From Sporodiniella umbellata (lineage: Eukaryota; Mucoromycota; Mucoromycetes; Mucorales; Rhizopodaceae): DNA of 64,000 nt. The stretch covers positions 1 through 64,000 of the forward strand of contig JAIXMR010000074.1 in NCBI GenBank assembly GCA_025677835.1, read 5' to 3'. Every line of letters starts with the position of its first letter. The first letter of the stretch is position 1. Made by a program: the position numbers and the translations under genes. Below the pieces are notes generated by a model that did no database searches, was not told the origin of the DNA, and worked only from the letters and a program-made list of their open reading frames with translations. Shown piece after piece: positions 24,715-37,383 of this stretch.

Positions 24715-26277
24715 CTACATAATAATACAATCAGCGTCTTTTTCTTTGGCGTCCTCGCGCGTGTGCCTTCGCCTTTGTTGCGGCCGCACGTTTCCGCGTT
24801 TAAGCTCTGCTAAACGCTGTATGGCTCTGGTGTAGTTTTGAGTAGCCGCACGTGAATACCATCGCCTGGCCTCTTCCAAATTCTGACGTGTTCCGGTCCC
24901 AGTTTCAGTATAATAGCCGACAGCATACTCTGCTTTTGCATAACCTTTATCAGCCGCTTTTCGTGCCCATAAATAGGCCTCATTATCGTTTTGAGGTAAA
25001 ATTCCATCTGCGCCTGTAAGGTACCATCCTGAAAGAGCAAATTCTGCTTCCACATCTCCTTTCTCTGCTGCCTTCGAATACCATGCAATAGACCGACGTG
25101 GATCTATCGGACAGTTCAATAGCCCATTTTCATAGGCTTGACCTAATTTAAACTGGGAGGGAGCGTAACCATACTGAGCAGCTTGAGTGAACAACTCATG
25201 TGCGTAACTTGGATCAGGGATAACCGAGGGAACCCCTTCTTTCTCATAGGCTAGTCCTAGTTCATGGAGAGCCTGAGGATGCCTTTCATCGGCCTCTTGT
25301 GCTGCGCGTTTCAACCAAGATATCCCTTCTCTAGGATTCTTTGTCTGGTGCAGAAGACCTTTTAACATAATCACTCCCAACTTATACATTGCAACAGGCT
25401 CACTCAAATTTGCAGCCTTTCTATAGAACTGTATTGCATGACTTTTATCACGCTTAGTTCCTGCCCCCACCTCATAACAAACAGCGACTCGAAAAGTACA
25501 CCCAGGGTGATTCTGTTTAGATCCTTGAATATAGAGTGAAAATGCCTTTTCAGCATCTGCTGAAAGACCCATACCTCCCGTTCCGTATTGGTTGGCTAAA
25601 AAAAACTGGGCCTCGGGATATCCTTGTTTTCCCATGCCAGAATGAGAAGCCAGTTTTTTTGCTATTTTTTGTGCCTCTGATAGCATTCCTTCGCGCAACT
25701 TATTAGCTCGCTGCGGGTCACGCTCATCTATTTGGATTTGTTTGGCTGCTTCTAACAGAAATTTAACGTACTCTAGTTGTAAGTGAGGGTCCTCTGATTG
25801 CATGGCCTCCTTACGGAATGCCACCAAATTTTCTCTTGTTGGAGGCGGAAATTTGGACTTTTTTGGCGACTGATTGTTAACAGAGTTAGTGGTAGATAAA
25901 GAGCTATCTAACAAGTAACTGTTATCTGGATGGAACTGTAGCTGTGTTTGGGCATAATGGTAATTTGAAGGAGGAGGTCCATAATATGTATGGCTGGGTG
26001 GCGCCTGCGGTCTTATATAAGTATGATTAGGAGGAGGAGGGGGAGGGAGGTGTGATGGCCTATAGTTCAGCTGCATTGTGCCATTTCGTTCTAGAGATTG
26101 AGGCTGTGCTGGTCTATATGGAGACGGTATTGAGGTGTTGTACATTTGCGGTGGAGAGGGTATTGGCCTATTTGGAACTTGTACCATGTTTTTGTATAAG
26201 TGGGGTGAAGAGTAAGTTGGTCTGTAAGCAAGTGGCACAGAGTTAGCGCTTGTTTGAGATGGTCTTGGAGCCGCCAT
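24715..26277 (-). CDS. chs4: Chs4/Skt5-type Sel1-repeat chitin synthase activator (520 aa)
   Basis: Single exon. The Pro/Tyr/Ser-rich disordered N-terminus (residues 1-150) carries a poly-Pro run. A run of Sel1-like repeats follows from about residue 205 to 495 (e.g. AMYKLGVIML, ALHELGLAYEKEG, SQFKLGQAYENG, AEFALSGWYLTG, AEYAVGYYTETGTG). The C-terminus is ...DADCIIM, a CAAX box; yeast Chs4/Skt5 ends in a comparable farnesylated CVIM. Skt5/Chs4 binds and activates class IV chitin synthase and links it to the septin/bud-neck cortex. The intact CAAX box argues for membrane attachment. Its neighbour, an Slt2-like kinase, acts in the same cell-wall process, but the two are convergent and not co-transcribed. 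Confidence 0.9.
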   Translation of the reverse strand: MAAPRPSQTSANSVPLAYRPTYSSPHLYKNMVQVPNRPIPSPPQMYNTSIPSPYRPAQPQSLERNGTMQLNYRPSHLPPPPPPNHTYIRPQAPPSHTYYGPPPSNYHYAQTQLQFHPDNSYLLDSSLSTTNSVNNQSPKKSKFPPPTRENLVAFRKEAMQSEDPHLQLEYVKFLLEAAKQIQIDERDPQRANKLREGMLSEAQKIAKKLASHSGMGKQGYPEAQFFLANQYGTGGMGLSADAEKAFSLYIQGSKQNHPGCTFRVAVCYEVGAGTKRDKSHAIQFYRKAANLSEPVAMYKLGVIMLKGLLHQTKNPREGISWLKRAAQEADERHPQALHELGLAYEKEGVPSVIPDPSYAHELFTQAAQYGYAPSQFKLGQAYENGLLNCPIDPRRSIAWYSKAAEKGDVEAEFALSGWYLTGADGILPQNDNEAYLWARKAADKGYAKAEYAVGYYTETGTGTRQNLEEARRWYSRAATQNYTRAIQRLAELKRGNVRPQQRRRHTREDAKEKDADCIIM

Positions 26278-27463
26278 TTGTTACTGTTCAAAAGATAATC
26301 AAGTCTTCTTTCTTTAATTTTATATCAGTTTGTCGCACAGACAACGTCACTATTTTGTATAATTGAAGGCTTCACTAACTGCCTATCTAAAGGAAACAAA
26401 CGAGCAGGAACCATACACAATAAGAGATTGAGATACCTTTACTTTTAATAATTTTTATTGTCCTAAAAAGTTTTTATAGCAAATTTTTTTAGACAACTCA
26501 TGCGGTTATGTCTTAAGGGACAACAGGGCATGTACCTAATTTGTGGTCCCTATAAACCCTGATTGAATAGGAACACGTTATCAGATTCAGATTTTTGCTA
26601 AATGCACACCACAATATATCAAAATAATTTGGTATGCTACGCTCTTTACATAATGCTAAATGAGTATATAGCCCTAAACTTCATATTGAAAACACAATGG
26701 CATTCAACATCTTTTTTTTTTCTGAGAAACAGGCGTTATCTTCTGACTCTAATGACGTCTGTTTTTTGTAAAGCTTGCACAACGGTCTCAAGACACTTTC
26801 AAGAAAGAGAGATAACAAAATGCAACAATCGGTCACCAAGCTGTTTTTCTTTTTACTAAAGACGAAGAATTAAAGAAAATAAAAACAGCTGCTCGTTTAA
26901 AACAAGAGTGTGATGCCTACCTCTACCTGTAGCATGACTTATTCTTTTGGGATTTAATATGAAGTGTAACCCTAACCGTAGATAAACTAAATAACATGAT
27001 GTCTGTCTACTTTAATTGGTTCTGTTTGCTTGGTTTGTTTGTATTTACTATACAAAAAGCTACAGATGGTTTTTTAATTTATTTCAAGAGGAAATGAGGC
27101 TTAAGGTGCAGATAAATAGTTTTTTTTTTTTTTGCTTTTGCTTTGTTTTATAAAGAATATCCATTTTCAAGATGTGTTTAACAAATTGAACCTCGTCATA
27201 CTTTCTAAGAATTCTCAACTACTCTTGAAGCCCAGAAGCCAGTAGCTTATCAAGCTGTTGCTAGCAATGCTTTCCAAAAACTGCTATTCGTCTTAGCTGT
27301 TTCAATCTATAACATTTGTCCTTTCATATCTTCGATCCTACAAATAAAAGACCGAGATTAAAACAACAATGTTGCTTGCAACTTTTAAAAAGAATACATT
27401 TATGTCAGATTAAGCATTTGAAAAAATCTTTATTTTTTGAACAAAGAGTTTGATCGAGGGTGT
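26278..27463. other. 1.2-kb intergenic region
   Basis: Upstream of chs4 and downstream of rps22. AT-rich, with T runs at 26710-26720 and 27121-27132; no supported frame, tRNA or transposon remnant. Confidence 0.45.
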
Positions 27464-28098
27464 TTAGTAGAAGAAACCGAGGATCTTACCACCAGCGTGC
27501 TTTTGACGAGCTTCTTCGTGATCCATGATACCAGCAGAGGTAGTCAAGATAAGATAACCGAATTGACGAGCGGGCAACAAGTTGGCGGTCCACTTTTCAA
27601 GTTCAGTGAGCTTGATGTTGAAACGAGGAGAGATAACACCACACTTGTTAAGACGACCGTTGAGTTGGATAACGATCTTGCCGGAGCGGTGGTCATCAAT
27701 TTCTTCAAATTCACCAATGTAACCTTTAAAAAGTAATAAGTACAGGCACTAGAAACAATGGTAGAGAAGCTTTTTATGAGGTTTATAATTTTCTATATAG
27801 ACAATACTCGACATATAGATAACGAATACGCGTTATAGAAAAACATTGCTCTACCGCAGATTTAAAGGTCAAAGTTTGTGAGAAATCGAAACTTTAACTA
27901 GTTATACTACGGATGTTTGTTTCTAGAGACCTCATAAAAAGCTTCAGTGAGGAGTAAAAGCTTACCGTGCTTTTGCATAACAGACAAGAACTTGATGATG
28001 ACCTTAGAAGAAGGACGGACGAGAACTTGTCTCTTACCACGACGTTCGGCGTTGTTGATGTTGTTCAAACAATCGTTCAAGACGGAAACTCTGACCAT
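27464..28098 (-). CDS. rps22: Ribosomal protein uS8 (Rps22/S15a) (2 coding exons, 130 aa)
   Basis: Coding exons (minus) are 28098-27966 and 27723-27464. The product begins [20 protein letters not shown] and ends GKILGFFY, with exactly the 130 residues of yeast Rps22. It is a component of the 40S subunit. The coding intron (27724-27965, 242 nt) splits the codon for Gly45 and is several times longer than other introns here; it holds a strong inverted repeat (separate entry). A 5'-UTR intron is likely: a donor AACAG|GTAAAA lies near 28316 on the minus strand and an acceptor GGTTTAG just before the leader ATAACTTAATATGG. Confidence 0.97.
27749..27945 (-). repeat. Inverted repeats / structured RNA candidate within the rps22 intron
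   Basis: A perfect 16-bp inverted repeat pairs 27766-27781 with 27930-27945. A second 10-bp pair (27749-27758 with 27917-27926) crosses the first, so both cannot form as a simple nested stem. Smaller hairpins lie between, such as ATAACG...CGTTAT near 27820-27838 and AAAGTTT...AAACTTT near 27870-27895. No box C (RTGATGA) was found. A hinge-like AGAGCA is present, but an H/ACA assignment is not secure. Confidence 0.6.
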
Positions 28099-28922
28099 AT
28101 TAAGTTATCTAAACCCCAAGATTAGTAAGATCAAAAAGATTGTGATGCGATTGTCAAATTTCAATGCCAATGCTTGCTATGCGGAATCAACCGGCGTCTA
28201 ATGAGCGATGCCTCGGCTTTAACAAAACAGCATTGCTCTCATAACATTTGGGAGTTCGACATTGAGATGGATGGAACAATCGCCTTGCAAATTGATGGAT
28301 GGATAGATGATTTTACCTGTTGTAAAGAAGAGAAGGTTCAAGCCTCTGCAGGCAGAATCACTAAACTTATTTCTGTCCTTTCCTTGTTCCGACAAGCCAC
28401 GGATTTCAATGTCCGATGTCTTCAAATCACAAACTGGTTATTAAAAGTAAATACAGTTGGCGTATAGCCATACAGGTGTATGCATATTACCTAAATTTTT
28501 ATACATTATTTCATTTGGCTTTTTTAATAGTAGTGTTTATGAACTAATAAATATGTTTTAGTATAGTTGTAACTTTTCTTTTTTTTCCTCTATAGCTGTA
28601 TATCCACGATTTATACTTACAAAACTATGCTCCCAAACTTGATACCTATTGAACTGTTTGTAGATATGTGCAAAATTTTCAGTAGGGAATGTCATAGAAG
28701 AACTGATAAAGATTTAGACTTTATACCCAAAAAAAAAACAACTTCTCCATAATAAACCCTAGGTCTGTATAAGAAGACACACTACCATAGCTACTATACA
28801 AACCTTAAAGCTACAATGTTTCGATTGGCTTTATCAAGTTTTTAAACTTTTAAGTATCTCAAGCATGCGAAAATGGGTTTTCATATCTGTATGTAATTAT
28901 AAGGCTACTGTCGCATACACAT

Positions 28923-28959
<37 letters not shown>

Positions 28960-29632
28960 AAAGAAGCTCATACCAAGCGAAGGTTAGTTATGTATATACA
29001 TGCTGCTCCGTACTTGAAAAATTGCGATAATGTAATGTATAAGTTTTAATGTTTTTTTTAAATGTTTCATAAAAAACAGTAAATCCCTTTTTGTATAAAC
29101 GACCTTTTTAAGCGTAGATCAGATCAGTAACGATTTTAAATCGCGCTTTCAAATAGTTTTGCATTGCTTCATCAGGCCACATCCATGAAACCCTCAAACC
29201 AGGCGTTATTGGGAATGATTTTATTTTCTTGAAATCAAGATTACTAGCAGAACCTATTTTATTTTTTGATAGAAGTGGCTTACCAGTTTTGATTGCTATT
29301 TCTCCGTTATATAACTAAAAACTATGTAAATCGCATATCGTTGATGCTTTATTGAGTTCGGTTTGCTAGATAAGACTCTTCAAAGGCGAACGTCAAAAGG
29401 TATAGGCGACAAAAATCTGATAACAACACACATCGGACTGACTTTCGCTACCCGATACATAGAGACCATCGCCTATAACTGGATAATTATTGAGCCGCCA
29501 AATAAAGGAATTGGCTGTCAAATCAACATGTATATAAAGGTCATTAGTTTTACTGATAATAAAATAAACTCTAGCTTTCGCTTTAATTTATAACCCAATT
29601 AGCTTTTTAGCCGTTATAATAACTTAATCTAT
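28099..29632. other. Intergenic region with rps22 leader and a CA/TA microsatellite
   Basis: The first 220 bp probably contain the rps22 5'-UTR intron. A (CA)n(TA)n microsatellite lies at about 28915-28960. Short frames on both strands near 28174-28467 look non-coding. The MFS gene promoter lies before 29633. Confidence 0.5.
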
Positions 29633-31316
29633 ATGGATTTGAATAAAAATAGCAGAGAATCAACTCATAGTAATGCCAGCACAATGCAGGACACTTACCT
29701 TGTCCAAGAGCCTATACCAGCGCAAGAAACAATTCTTTATAGAGAGCAAATACGAGAGCAAATGCCTCCAGGGGTGCTTGCCACAAAAACTTTGTCCATG
29801 CAACCATATGACTCAAAAAATGTTGACCTTGAGGCTCTACCTTCTCGTGTGCTTAGCCATCATTCGGAAAAAAATCATACAATACACTATGTCAATTGGG
29901 AAAAAAACGACCCAGAATGCCCCTATAACTGGAGCTCCTCATATCGTTACTTTCATACAATGTCCGTTGCTTTATTAGTAGTATCTGCTGCTTTTGGATC
30001 TTCTGTTATTACTGGCAATTTGAATGGCGTAGTAGATAGCTTTGGATGTACGGAAGAAGTGGCTATTCTTCAAGTTTCTCTTATGGTCTTTGGCTTCATG
30101 ATTGGCCCTTTACTCTGGTCTCCAGTTTCTGAGATTTTGGGCCGCAAGCCTGTTTACATAGTGGCCCTGGGCTTATATACTATCTTCAACATTCCATGCG
30201 CAGTGGCTAAAAATATTGAAACTGTCCTTGTTGCTCGCTTCTTCTCAGGTTTCTTTGCATCTGTATCTTTGACACTTGCAGGTGGATCTATATCTGATCT
30301 GTTTCCAACTGAAACTCGAGGTTTTGCTGTTGCATATTTTGCTGCCGCTCCTTACGCAGGACCGGTTTTGGGCCCTATTGTCGGTGGCTGGATATCGGTT
30401 GGAACTCACAACTGGCGATGGATTTATTGGGTACGTCTTAAAATCAGAAGAAGATAAGCTATTTAACGCTACATATTTAAAGGTCAATATGATATTCGCT
30501 GGTGTTACCTGGGTCCTTGCATGTTTACTACCTGAAACCTATCACCCCGTGCTTTTAGCTAGACGCGCTAAAAAAATGAGAGAAGAAACCGGTGATCTTA
30601 CGTATATAACTGTTGAAGAAGAGATACCCGTTCCTATTTCAGAACTTGTTCAAGCTAACCTAGTTCGGCCGTTTGTTATGCTTTTCACGGAACCTATCCT
30701 TCTATTGATGTCACTATATATTGCTATTATATATGCTTTGCTCTATGCATTCTTTTTTGCTTATCCTTTTGTATTCGGTGAAGTACATCATATGAACGAT
30801 GGTCTAATTGGCTTGACTTTTATTGGAATTTTGGTTGGGGCTGGATTCGCTCTTTTGGTCACACCGTATTTTGAAAAGCTGTATACAGAGATTGTTACTA
30901 AAAACGGGAAGGCAACGCCTGAGGATCGCTTGGTGTGTATGATGTTTGCAGCTCCTTTTGTACCTGTTTCTTTATTCATTTTTGGTTGGACATCGTTCCC
31001 TTGGGTTCACTGGATTGCTCCTACCCTTTCTGGAATACCCTTTGGTTTTGGCATGGTGCTAATATATTACTCCGCCAACAACTATCTCATAGATTGTTTC
31101 TCTCGTTATGTTACATCTGCATTAGCAGCAAAAGTCTTAATTCGCTCTGGTTCAGGTGCTGCATTTCCTCTTTTTATAGGGCAAATGTATCATGGGCTTG
31201 GAAATCAATGGGCAAGCACACTGCTTGCTTTTGTTTCATTAGCAATTGTACCTATACCATTTGCATTTTATAGGTGGGGAGCGCAAATTCGAGCGAAATC
31301 AAATACTGCATCATAG
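29633..31316 (+). CDS. MFS exporter, Tpo/DHA1 polyamine-drug:H+ antiporter family (2 exons, 543 aa)
   Basis: Exons are 29633-30430 and 30483-31316, phase 0. A cytosolic N-terminus of about 100 residues precedes 12 predicted TM segments. The pre-TM1 signature WEKNDPECPYNWSS is typical of fungal Tpo1/Flr1-type transporters (NPxNW). Motif A is represented by SEILGRKPVY, and motif C by AAAPYAGPVLGPIVGG. The TM5-6 junction WRWIYW and the loop LPETYHPVLLARRAKK are also characteristic. Family members export polyamines or drugs in exchange for protons at the plasma membrane. The actual substrate cannot be told. Confidence 0.9.
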
Positions 31317-32449
31317 GCCCTCTAGTTTCAAAAAGCGAGCTACAATACTGTCTTTACTATCTACTGATATATTTTACTCTATTCCTACTACATAATATTA
31401 TAAAATAAATATATAAAAACGATCATAGACATATTGTTCAAGAAAGCTCTTGCTGACAATACCCATATAATAGCAAGGTATGCGCCCATTTCTAAGAAAA
31501 TACACATGATGTTTTGATAAGGACAGATCTTCCTTTACTTATTTTAGTGCATAAAATAGGTATTAAAGAAAACGAAGACGTAGACTCTACGAGAAGATAC
31601 TTTTAAAATTTCGTACTATGCTTGCTCAATTAAAATTTTGAAGAGCCGACAGTAAAAAAAAAAGGAGGGAAAGAAAAGATCAGTATCTGTAGAAAAGAGA
31701 ATAGGCTTATTAAGACAAAAAAAATCCAGAACTGAAAGCTACACAAATACATACAAACGCGAAAGCTACGGAAAACAAGAATGCAATCGTTTCGCTTGCC
31801 TAATTGCCCTCGTCATATACGTTCAGAAAAAAAAACTTTTCTAATTGTAAAGCTGTCTTTTGATCAAAGCATACAAAGGGAATATAGAGCTATCTTTAAA
31901 ACAATAACTGTCATAGGTTTTGAATATGCTCATAACATTACAGCCGTATCGTAGCCTTTTGTGGATTGTTATGTCATCAGTTTGGTCAAAGCAGATATTC
32001 CATTCCTTCTGCAGTATACAAGTTTCTTGTTTTAATTCATGCCAATTGGGCCGTATACCGTAAGGCTTTTCGGTTTGACAAAATGATTGGAGGACAAGAC
32101 CCTCAAGATGATTATCAAGGTATTTTTAGGTGGTACAATCAACTTTCTATAAATATGAAAAAATTAAATGTCCGTAACCAATATCGCTTTCCAAAAAACC
32201 AATGGCACTAAACCTAGAACGATTCTTCCTTTATGTCTAGCAATCTTGGCCTTTTGAAATAAAAAAAAAACACTGCAATAAGTCCAATCAAATTCATCTG
32301 AAAATCATGCAAGTTTCTTGACTTTATAGCAGCCAGAACAAAAATACATTTAATATGTTTAGAATGACAATGATATAGAGTTTCAGCAAGCTTGGTATTA
32401 CATACCATAATAATTCTATCAAAGAAAATTTTTGTCAGTCAATAGTTTG

Positions 32450-32700
32450 CGGTACTTCCGTTTTTTTTTAAGATTACCCAAAACTTTCCAACTGGGTTTA
32501 ACTCAGGCGAATACAAAAGCAACTTATAGCTGTAATTTTAATTTCCCTCATCATCGGTTTTGATTATGCATAGCGCAATTGTCCATGACAATATAACACT
32601 CCTTTAGCTACTCACTAATTCCCAAGACATCAAGAAAATGCTCATTGATCTGATAGAGTTTGTAGATGTAATACCTTTCCTTTCTATTAAATCTTTTAAA
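32450..32700 (-). pseudogene. Decayed Tc1/mariner (DDE) transposase fragment
   Basis: On the minus strand the frame reads YIVMDNCAMHNQ, the second catalytic Asp block of IS630/Tc1 transposases. A short frameshifted stretch follows, then YKLLLYSPELNPVGKFWV, the third-acidic-residue block, in which the usual Glu of NPIE is Gly/Lys. Upstream in phase is YQINEHFLDVLGISE then a stop. Stops and frameshifts show it is dead. Its sequence differs from the palindromic element at 37384-39887, so it is another family member. Confidence 0.6.
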
Positions 32701-33780
32701 AAACGTGCTGCTGTAGGTTTTGATGATGGTAGAAGAATATAAATAGTTTCACAATGGGAAGCAGGCGCATTTTTCATTTATAGTACTTATTCTCTTTCCT
32801 TCCCATACGTAAAGCCGCTCCAAGCGTAATCGAAAAGTATCCAGTTTTAATGATAATTTTGTCGCCTATAATGAATTAACTTGATATACAACTACCGTGC
32901 CTTGAAAAAAAAACAGTTGTGCCATATACTCAATTGGCGCTCTTCAGTTCGTCTTTTTTTCTCAACAGCACTATGTCTCTGGAATATTAAGGGTACTGTA
33001 TGCTATTTTAGAATTAGTTCTTAATCCACTGTCGGCTGCAATAGATTGCCAAATAGATTTTTAGTAGTTGAGCTGAGCAGTAGTGCTTTACCTTTTTTGT
33101 ATTCATCCACAAACTATATATGCTACCGCATCAAACTCTGCTGCATATTTTCTATAATTACAATTCATAAAATTTATTTTACGTGACAAATATAGATTCC
33201 GTATTTTTATAGTCCCTTTTTGATTGACTTTGTTTAGCAAAACAGATAACGCTCTTTTCCTTTCAGGTACATGCAATGAGTCGGAAAGTAATACGACACC
33301 TTTAAGAATCCTCTATCGGATATATGTAAACGGCTGAATAGATAATGTATCACTACCTTTTCGTCCTTGTTTGGAACCCACTGTTCATTACTTGTTATTT
33401 GTTCTTCGTCGTCTTCTTTTTTTTCTGAAACACGCTTTTAATATTTTCAGAGCTAAATTTGCCAAGAGTAGTGTCGGAGCCTGCCTTGTATTGTGTGTTT
33501 ACATCTCGAAAAGCTTTAGTTTTTTCATGAATAGTTTAAAACTTAACAAAAGCTCTGGTATAAAATTTCTTCTTGTTGGCAGTAGTGCGTCGCATGAATA
33601 TCAGATTATAGTAAAGGCCACTTCAATGTTTCGATAAATATAATGCTGAAGTAACTGAGGTATCTATATAATTAGGATGAGACAGAGAAAGTCATTCATT
33701 GACAGTTACTATCTTTATTTTAGATGAAGGATAAGAACTGATAGTTGTGCTATTCTACAGGTTAAACATATATGTGACTT

Positions 33781-33817
33781 TAAATAATAACGTTGTGTTC
33801 TTGGACGTTATTATTTA
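33781..33817. repeat. Perfect 13-bp hairpin
   Basis: TAAATAATAACGT, an 11-nt loop, then ACGTTATTATTTA: an uninterrupted palindrome in the repeat-derived region. It could be the core of a MITE or chance in AT-rich DNA. Confidence 0.6.
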
Positions 33818-36800
33818 TGTTGCTATAGACCATGATAATACACGACAACATCAATCGCTGATACATTTGTTTTATCTGCTTAAGTATACATACAAATTGA
33901 AGTAAAAAGACAGATAACGAATCAGCTCATATATGACATGTATCTATTACAATTCTCTCATAAAAAAGCCATTAATCTCTTTAGCATACTATCAAAATGA
34001 CTATTCCTTTTTCTACAGTGTGTTTGTAAAATAAAAAATACAACTTTTTGTATGAATCGGTATGCTTTCATTAAATTTTTTTATTGAAGTTGGGTCTTGT
34101 CTAGAAACGCTTAGAACCAATTTATGTTATTCTCTCTAGAGCCATACGAGGGTCAAATTTAATTGTTTCTAAGTTGTTGTCCTCTAGTACTATTAGAATC
34201 ACTTGCACATAAAATTGTTTATTTTGGCACCCATCTCTGGAATTGGTAGTCCAAATAATTTTGAGTATTCTTTTGTTTTACGTTCTAAATTTTTATTAGT
34301 ATTTTCATTCAAATTTTGTTGCACTCAGCTCTGTGCTTTAGCACTATAGAAAGTGTCTTAGTGAATTAATCTCAAGAAAGTAGCTAGTAGACATATACGA
34401 CTGTATCCTCGATTCTCAACCCGTTTCTTTCTTTTGTTTGAGTGTGTAATCGGATACGCGCTCTATGGCTGTTTAATGGGTTTTTGTATATCAATGTCTG
34501 TCCAACTGCTTGAAAGGCGTTTTTTGGTAGTTGATATAATAGGCTAATTAGTACTACAGTAGAGACATTTATTAATTTTTTATTCTTTTCAAGTTTAGGT
34601 TTTTCTGTATCCCTTATGACTAGAAATGAAGCGAAGACAAAGCACTATATATGTGCTATATTTGCTCTCGTATGGTATTATATAGGAATAAATTGGGAGC
34701 CCCTTTTAACCAGTAATTGCAAGTGTTTCATATTGATATCAAATATAGACTTTTCAAGAGCTTTTTCTTTTATTTTTTTTTGGTATTCACACATTTTCAA
34801 ATGTAATCGTGTCGCTCCTCAATCTTAAATGCAATAGCATCATAGACAAATTAGAGCTTGATTTCATCAAGAAAAGGCCGTAGCTTACAAATTTAAGTTT
34901 GTAAAATCGTGTCCATGAATATTGAGTTACTTCATCTGAAATGTACTTACTCCATAAATTCTTGCAACAATATATTAATTGGCACGTCACTGCGTTGTTT
35001 CAAAGATGAGTAAATAGCCCTTTGGTACACTCTTAGCCTTTCAAGATTTATATAAAAAGATCTGGTTTCTTCTTGAAGAGTATAATACACACAATTTTTT
35101 TCAGCGTCTACTTTTATGAAAACTACTTTACTTTTTATTGATTTAGTCAGACATGAACTACTAAAATCTAGATTCTTGTTGTCTCAAAGTGTTCAGTAGA
35201 TGTAGTAGTTATCTCCAAAATAAGTTTACTTTAATTAGCAGTGTATAATATAGTTTATCATCGCCAAATGCTTCTGCATACCTGTTCATATAAAAAAGTT
35301 GACCTTTTTTTTTTATAAAATGCAGCGCCCAAAAAACAAAAACTACTACACTCAGTTAGATCCCCCTCTCTCCTATATTTGCTATACGCTTTTTTTTAAT
35401 TCATCGGATTAACTTTGATTGAGCAGAAACGACAAATTTAGTTGATTTACAGGCTCATTTTTCATTGTACAGTGACATCGAGTTTAATTGGCTGTGGTAG
35501 TGTTTGTTAAAAGCCCTGTGAAGATGATTAATTATAAATCGTGTATTTAAAATTAGAGGTATATCTTCCTGTTCTAAAAAAAAATACCTGGATGTACAAC
35601 TACTTTCGAACATAACAACCAAGAATTCGGAGAGTCTATATCTTTCGGGTCAAAAAAGCATGCTTTCTTGGCAATAAAAAAAGGTTTGTAATTTACAAAT
35701 AGCATTAGCGCTCTTTATAATTCAGCATTCTTACGTTTGGAGGATAATACCATTTCAAAATGTCAGCTACAAACCCACCTCTTCTAACTGTTTAAATCCA
35801 CAAGTGTGGAAAGTCAGGTAGTTCAATCAAAACCGGAAATCGAGCGTTCTATGGCAGAATAAAGTAAAACATAGAAAATTTGGAATTCTTAAGTACTAAA
35901 ACCAATATATATCATAAAATATACTCTATACTCAAAGATTATCGAAGCTCAAACCTTTGTACAACATATGCCTATCTTTTTTGGGACACGCGACGGAAAC
36001 TCCGTTACAATCGAAAAATTGGGAATTAAACTAAATGTGCCCAGACAGAGCAAAGTTGATCTGAACCCTCTTGCACGACAGTGGTTGTAGTTTGTGACAA
36101 GAATATGGGCTTGTAAAATACATAATTTTCTAAAAGCTTTTTTTATAAAGGAAACAGTGATAGCAGTTCACTTAGAAATATGAGATATTTGAAATTTAAC
36201 GTGTTACCTTACAGGTGAAGAAAATCAATGTCGTGTGTTTTCTTATAATTTGTATTATAAAATGCGACATCGATTTTGCAAGCACTGTACATAGAGCTAG
36301 TCACAAACTTCTTTCAAAACGTACTACAAAACTTATAGGTAGTATAAAAGATTTTGGGAGCTGGAAAGTCACAAAAGTAGCTTTGCTCGTAAATTGTATG
36401 GCCTAGCCCACCAAAAAATTTATTAAAAAACGCATATAGATAGACGGGCGCCGGAGAATGAAACGTTTCCATTTTTTGTCAGGCCATTGTATTTTAATTT
36501 GGGTTTTTTTTGTTCTAAAACAAAAGCATGGTCGTTTGACATAAGAGGAGTTCTTTTGTTCCAAAAAAAATTTGTACTGAGATACTTTGTACTTTCTTGA
36601 AGTTTCATCGATAGCGTTACGTAGCTGTGTTTTGGTGGGGTTTTGTATATTATTGTACTGATCTGCTACATTAACATCAAAAAACAGAAAAGAAACGGGT
36701 ACCACTTGCGGAGAAACACTTTCCCATATTTTTTTTTACTTTTCCACTCTTAAACTTAAAATCAAGAAAAAAATACACGAAAGGAAATGGAAACAAACCA

Positions 36801-37383
36801 GAAGAAAAATAAAAAATAAAATAACCAGAATAGAAAAAGAAAAAAAGTCGCACCCAATGACCTAATAAAAATAAAGCCTTGCTAACTATAAACAGAGGCT
36901 TTTTCTAAGCCATTGATACTATATTTAATGTTGGTTAGTTAGCAATGAAAACGTGCTTCGAATGCCCGATCTAGAATGATCACTAAACTCGGTTTTTTTT
37001 TGTGTTTATTAAATAAAAAGCTCGATCTTTTAAAAGCAAAGCTAGTGTAACAAGTATGAATGAAGCAACTTTCGTCTTTAAAGAATGGTAGGTTAGTATG
37101 CCCCATAGAACGAAAGAAAATCGCTCTAAGTACAACAAAAGTGCGTAGCTTATTTGCAGAAATAAGACCTGTTTTTCTTAATTTACTTTATTGTTGGCGT
37201 AGCGTTAATTTAATATAGTTTTTTAAAGTTGAAAATAGTAAAAAAAAAAAAGGTCCATTGCGCTAGTCGTACCTTTCCAGAAAAAAAGTTTATAGTTACA
37301 CAGGTTTGAAACTGGACCTGTCGATCCATGCACCATGATTTGACTATTCGAGTAATAGGGTACCCGTCCAAATTCGGATTATA

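Larger units (their letters stand above)
31317..37383. other. 6-kb gene-poor, repeat-derived region
   Basis: No intact gene is supported. It contains a Tc1/mariner relic (32.45-32.7 kb), a perfect short hairpin at 33781-33817 and scattered short frames with no recognised similarity, including 31966-32211 and 36403-36705 (minus). Base composition is strongly AT-rich. It is probably decayed mobile DNA. Confidence 0.5.

Noticed and set aside
26940..26990. CCCTAACC-like telomeric motif
   Set aside because: Only a single partial unit, not an array.
27724..27965. Box C/D snoRNA in the rps22 intron
   Set aside because: No RTGATGA box was found on the sense strand; an H/ACA type is possible but unproven, so it is reported only as a structured intron.
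28174..28467. 97-codon plus-strand frame upstream of rps22
   Set aside because: It overlaps the likely rps22 5'-UTR intron and leader; composition and lack of motifs argue against coding.
31966..32211. Open frame starting MLCHQFGQSRY
   Set aside because: It might be a transposon fragment, but no catalytic or domain motif is visible, so I did not annotate it.
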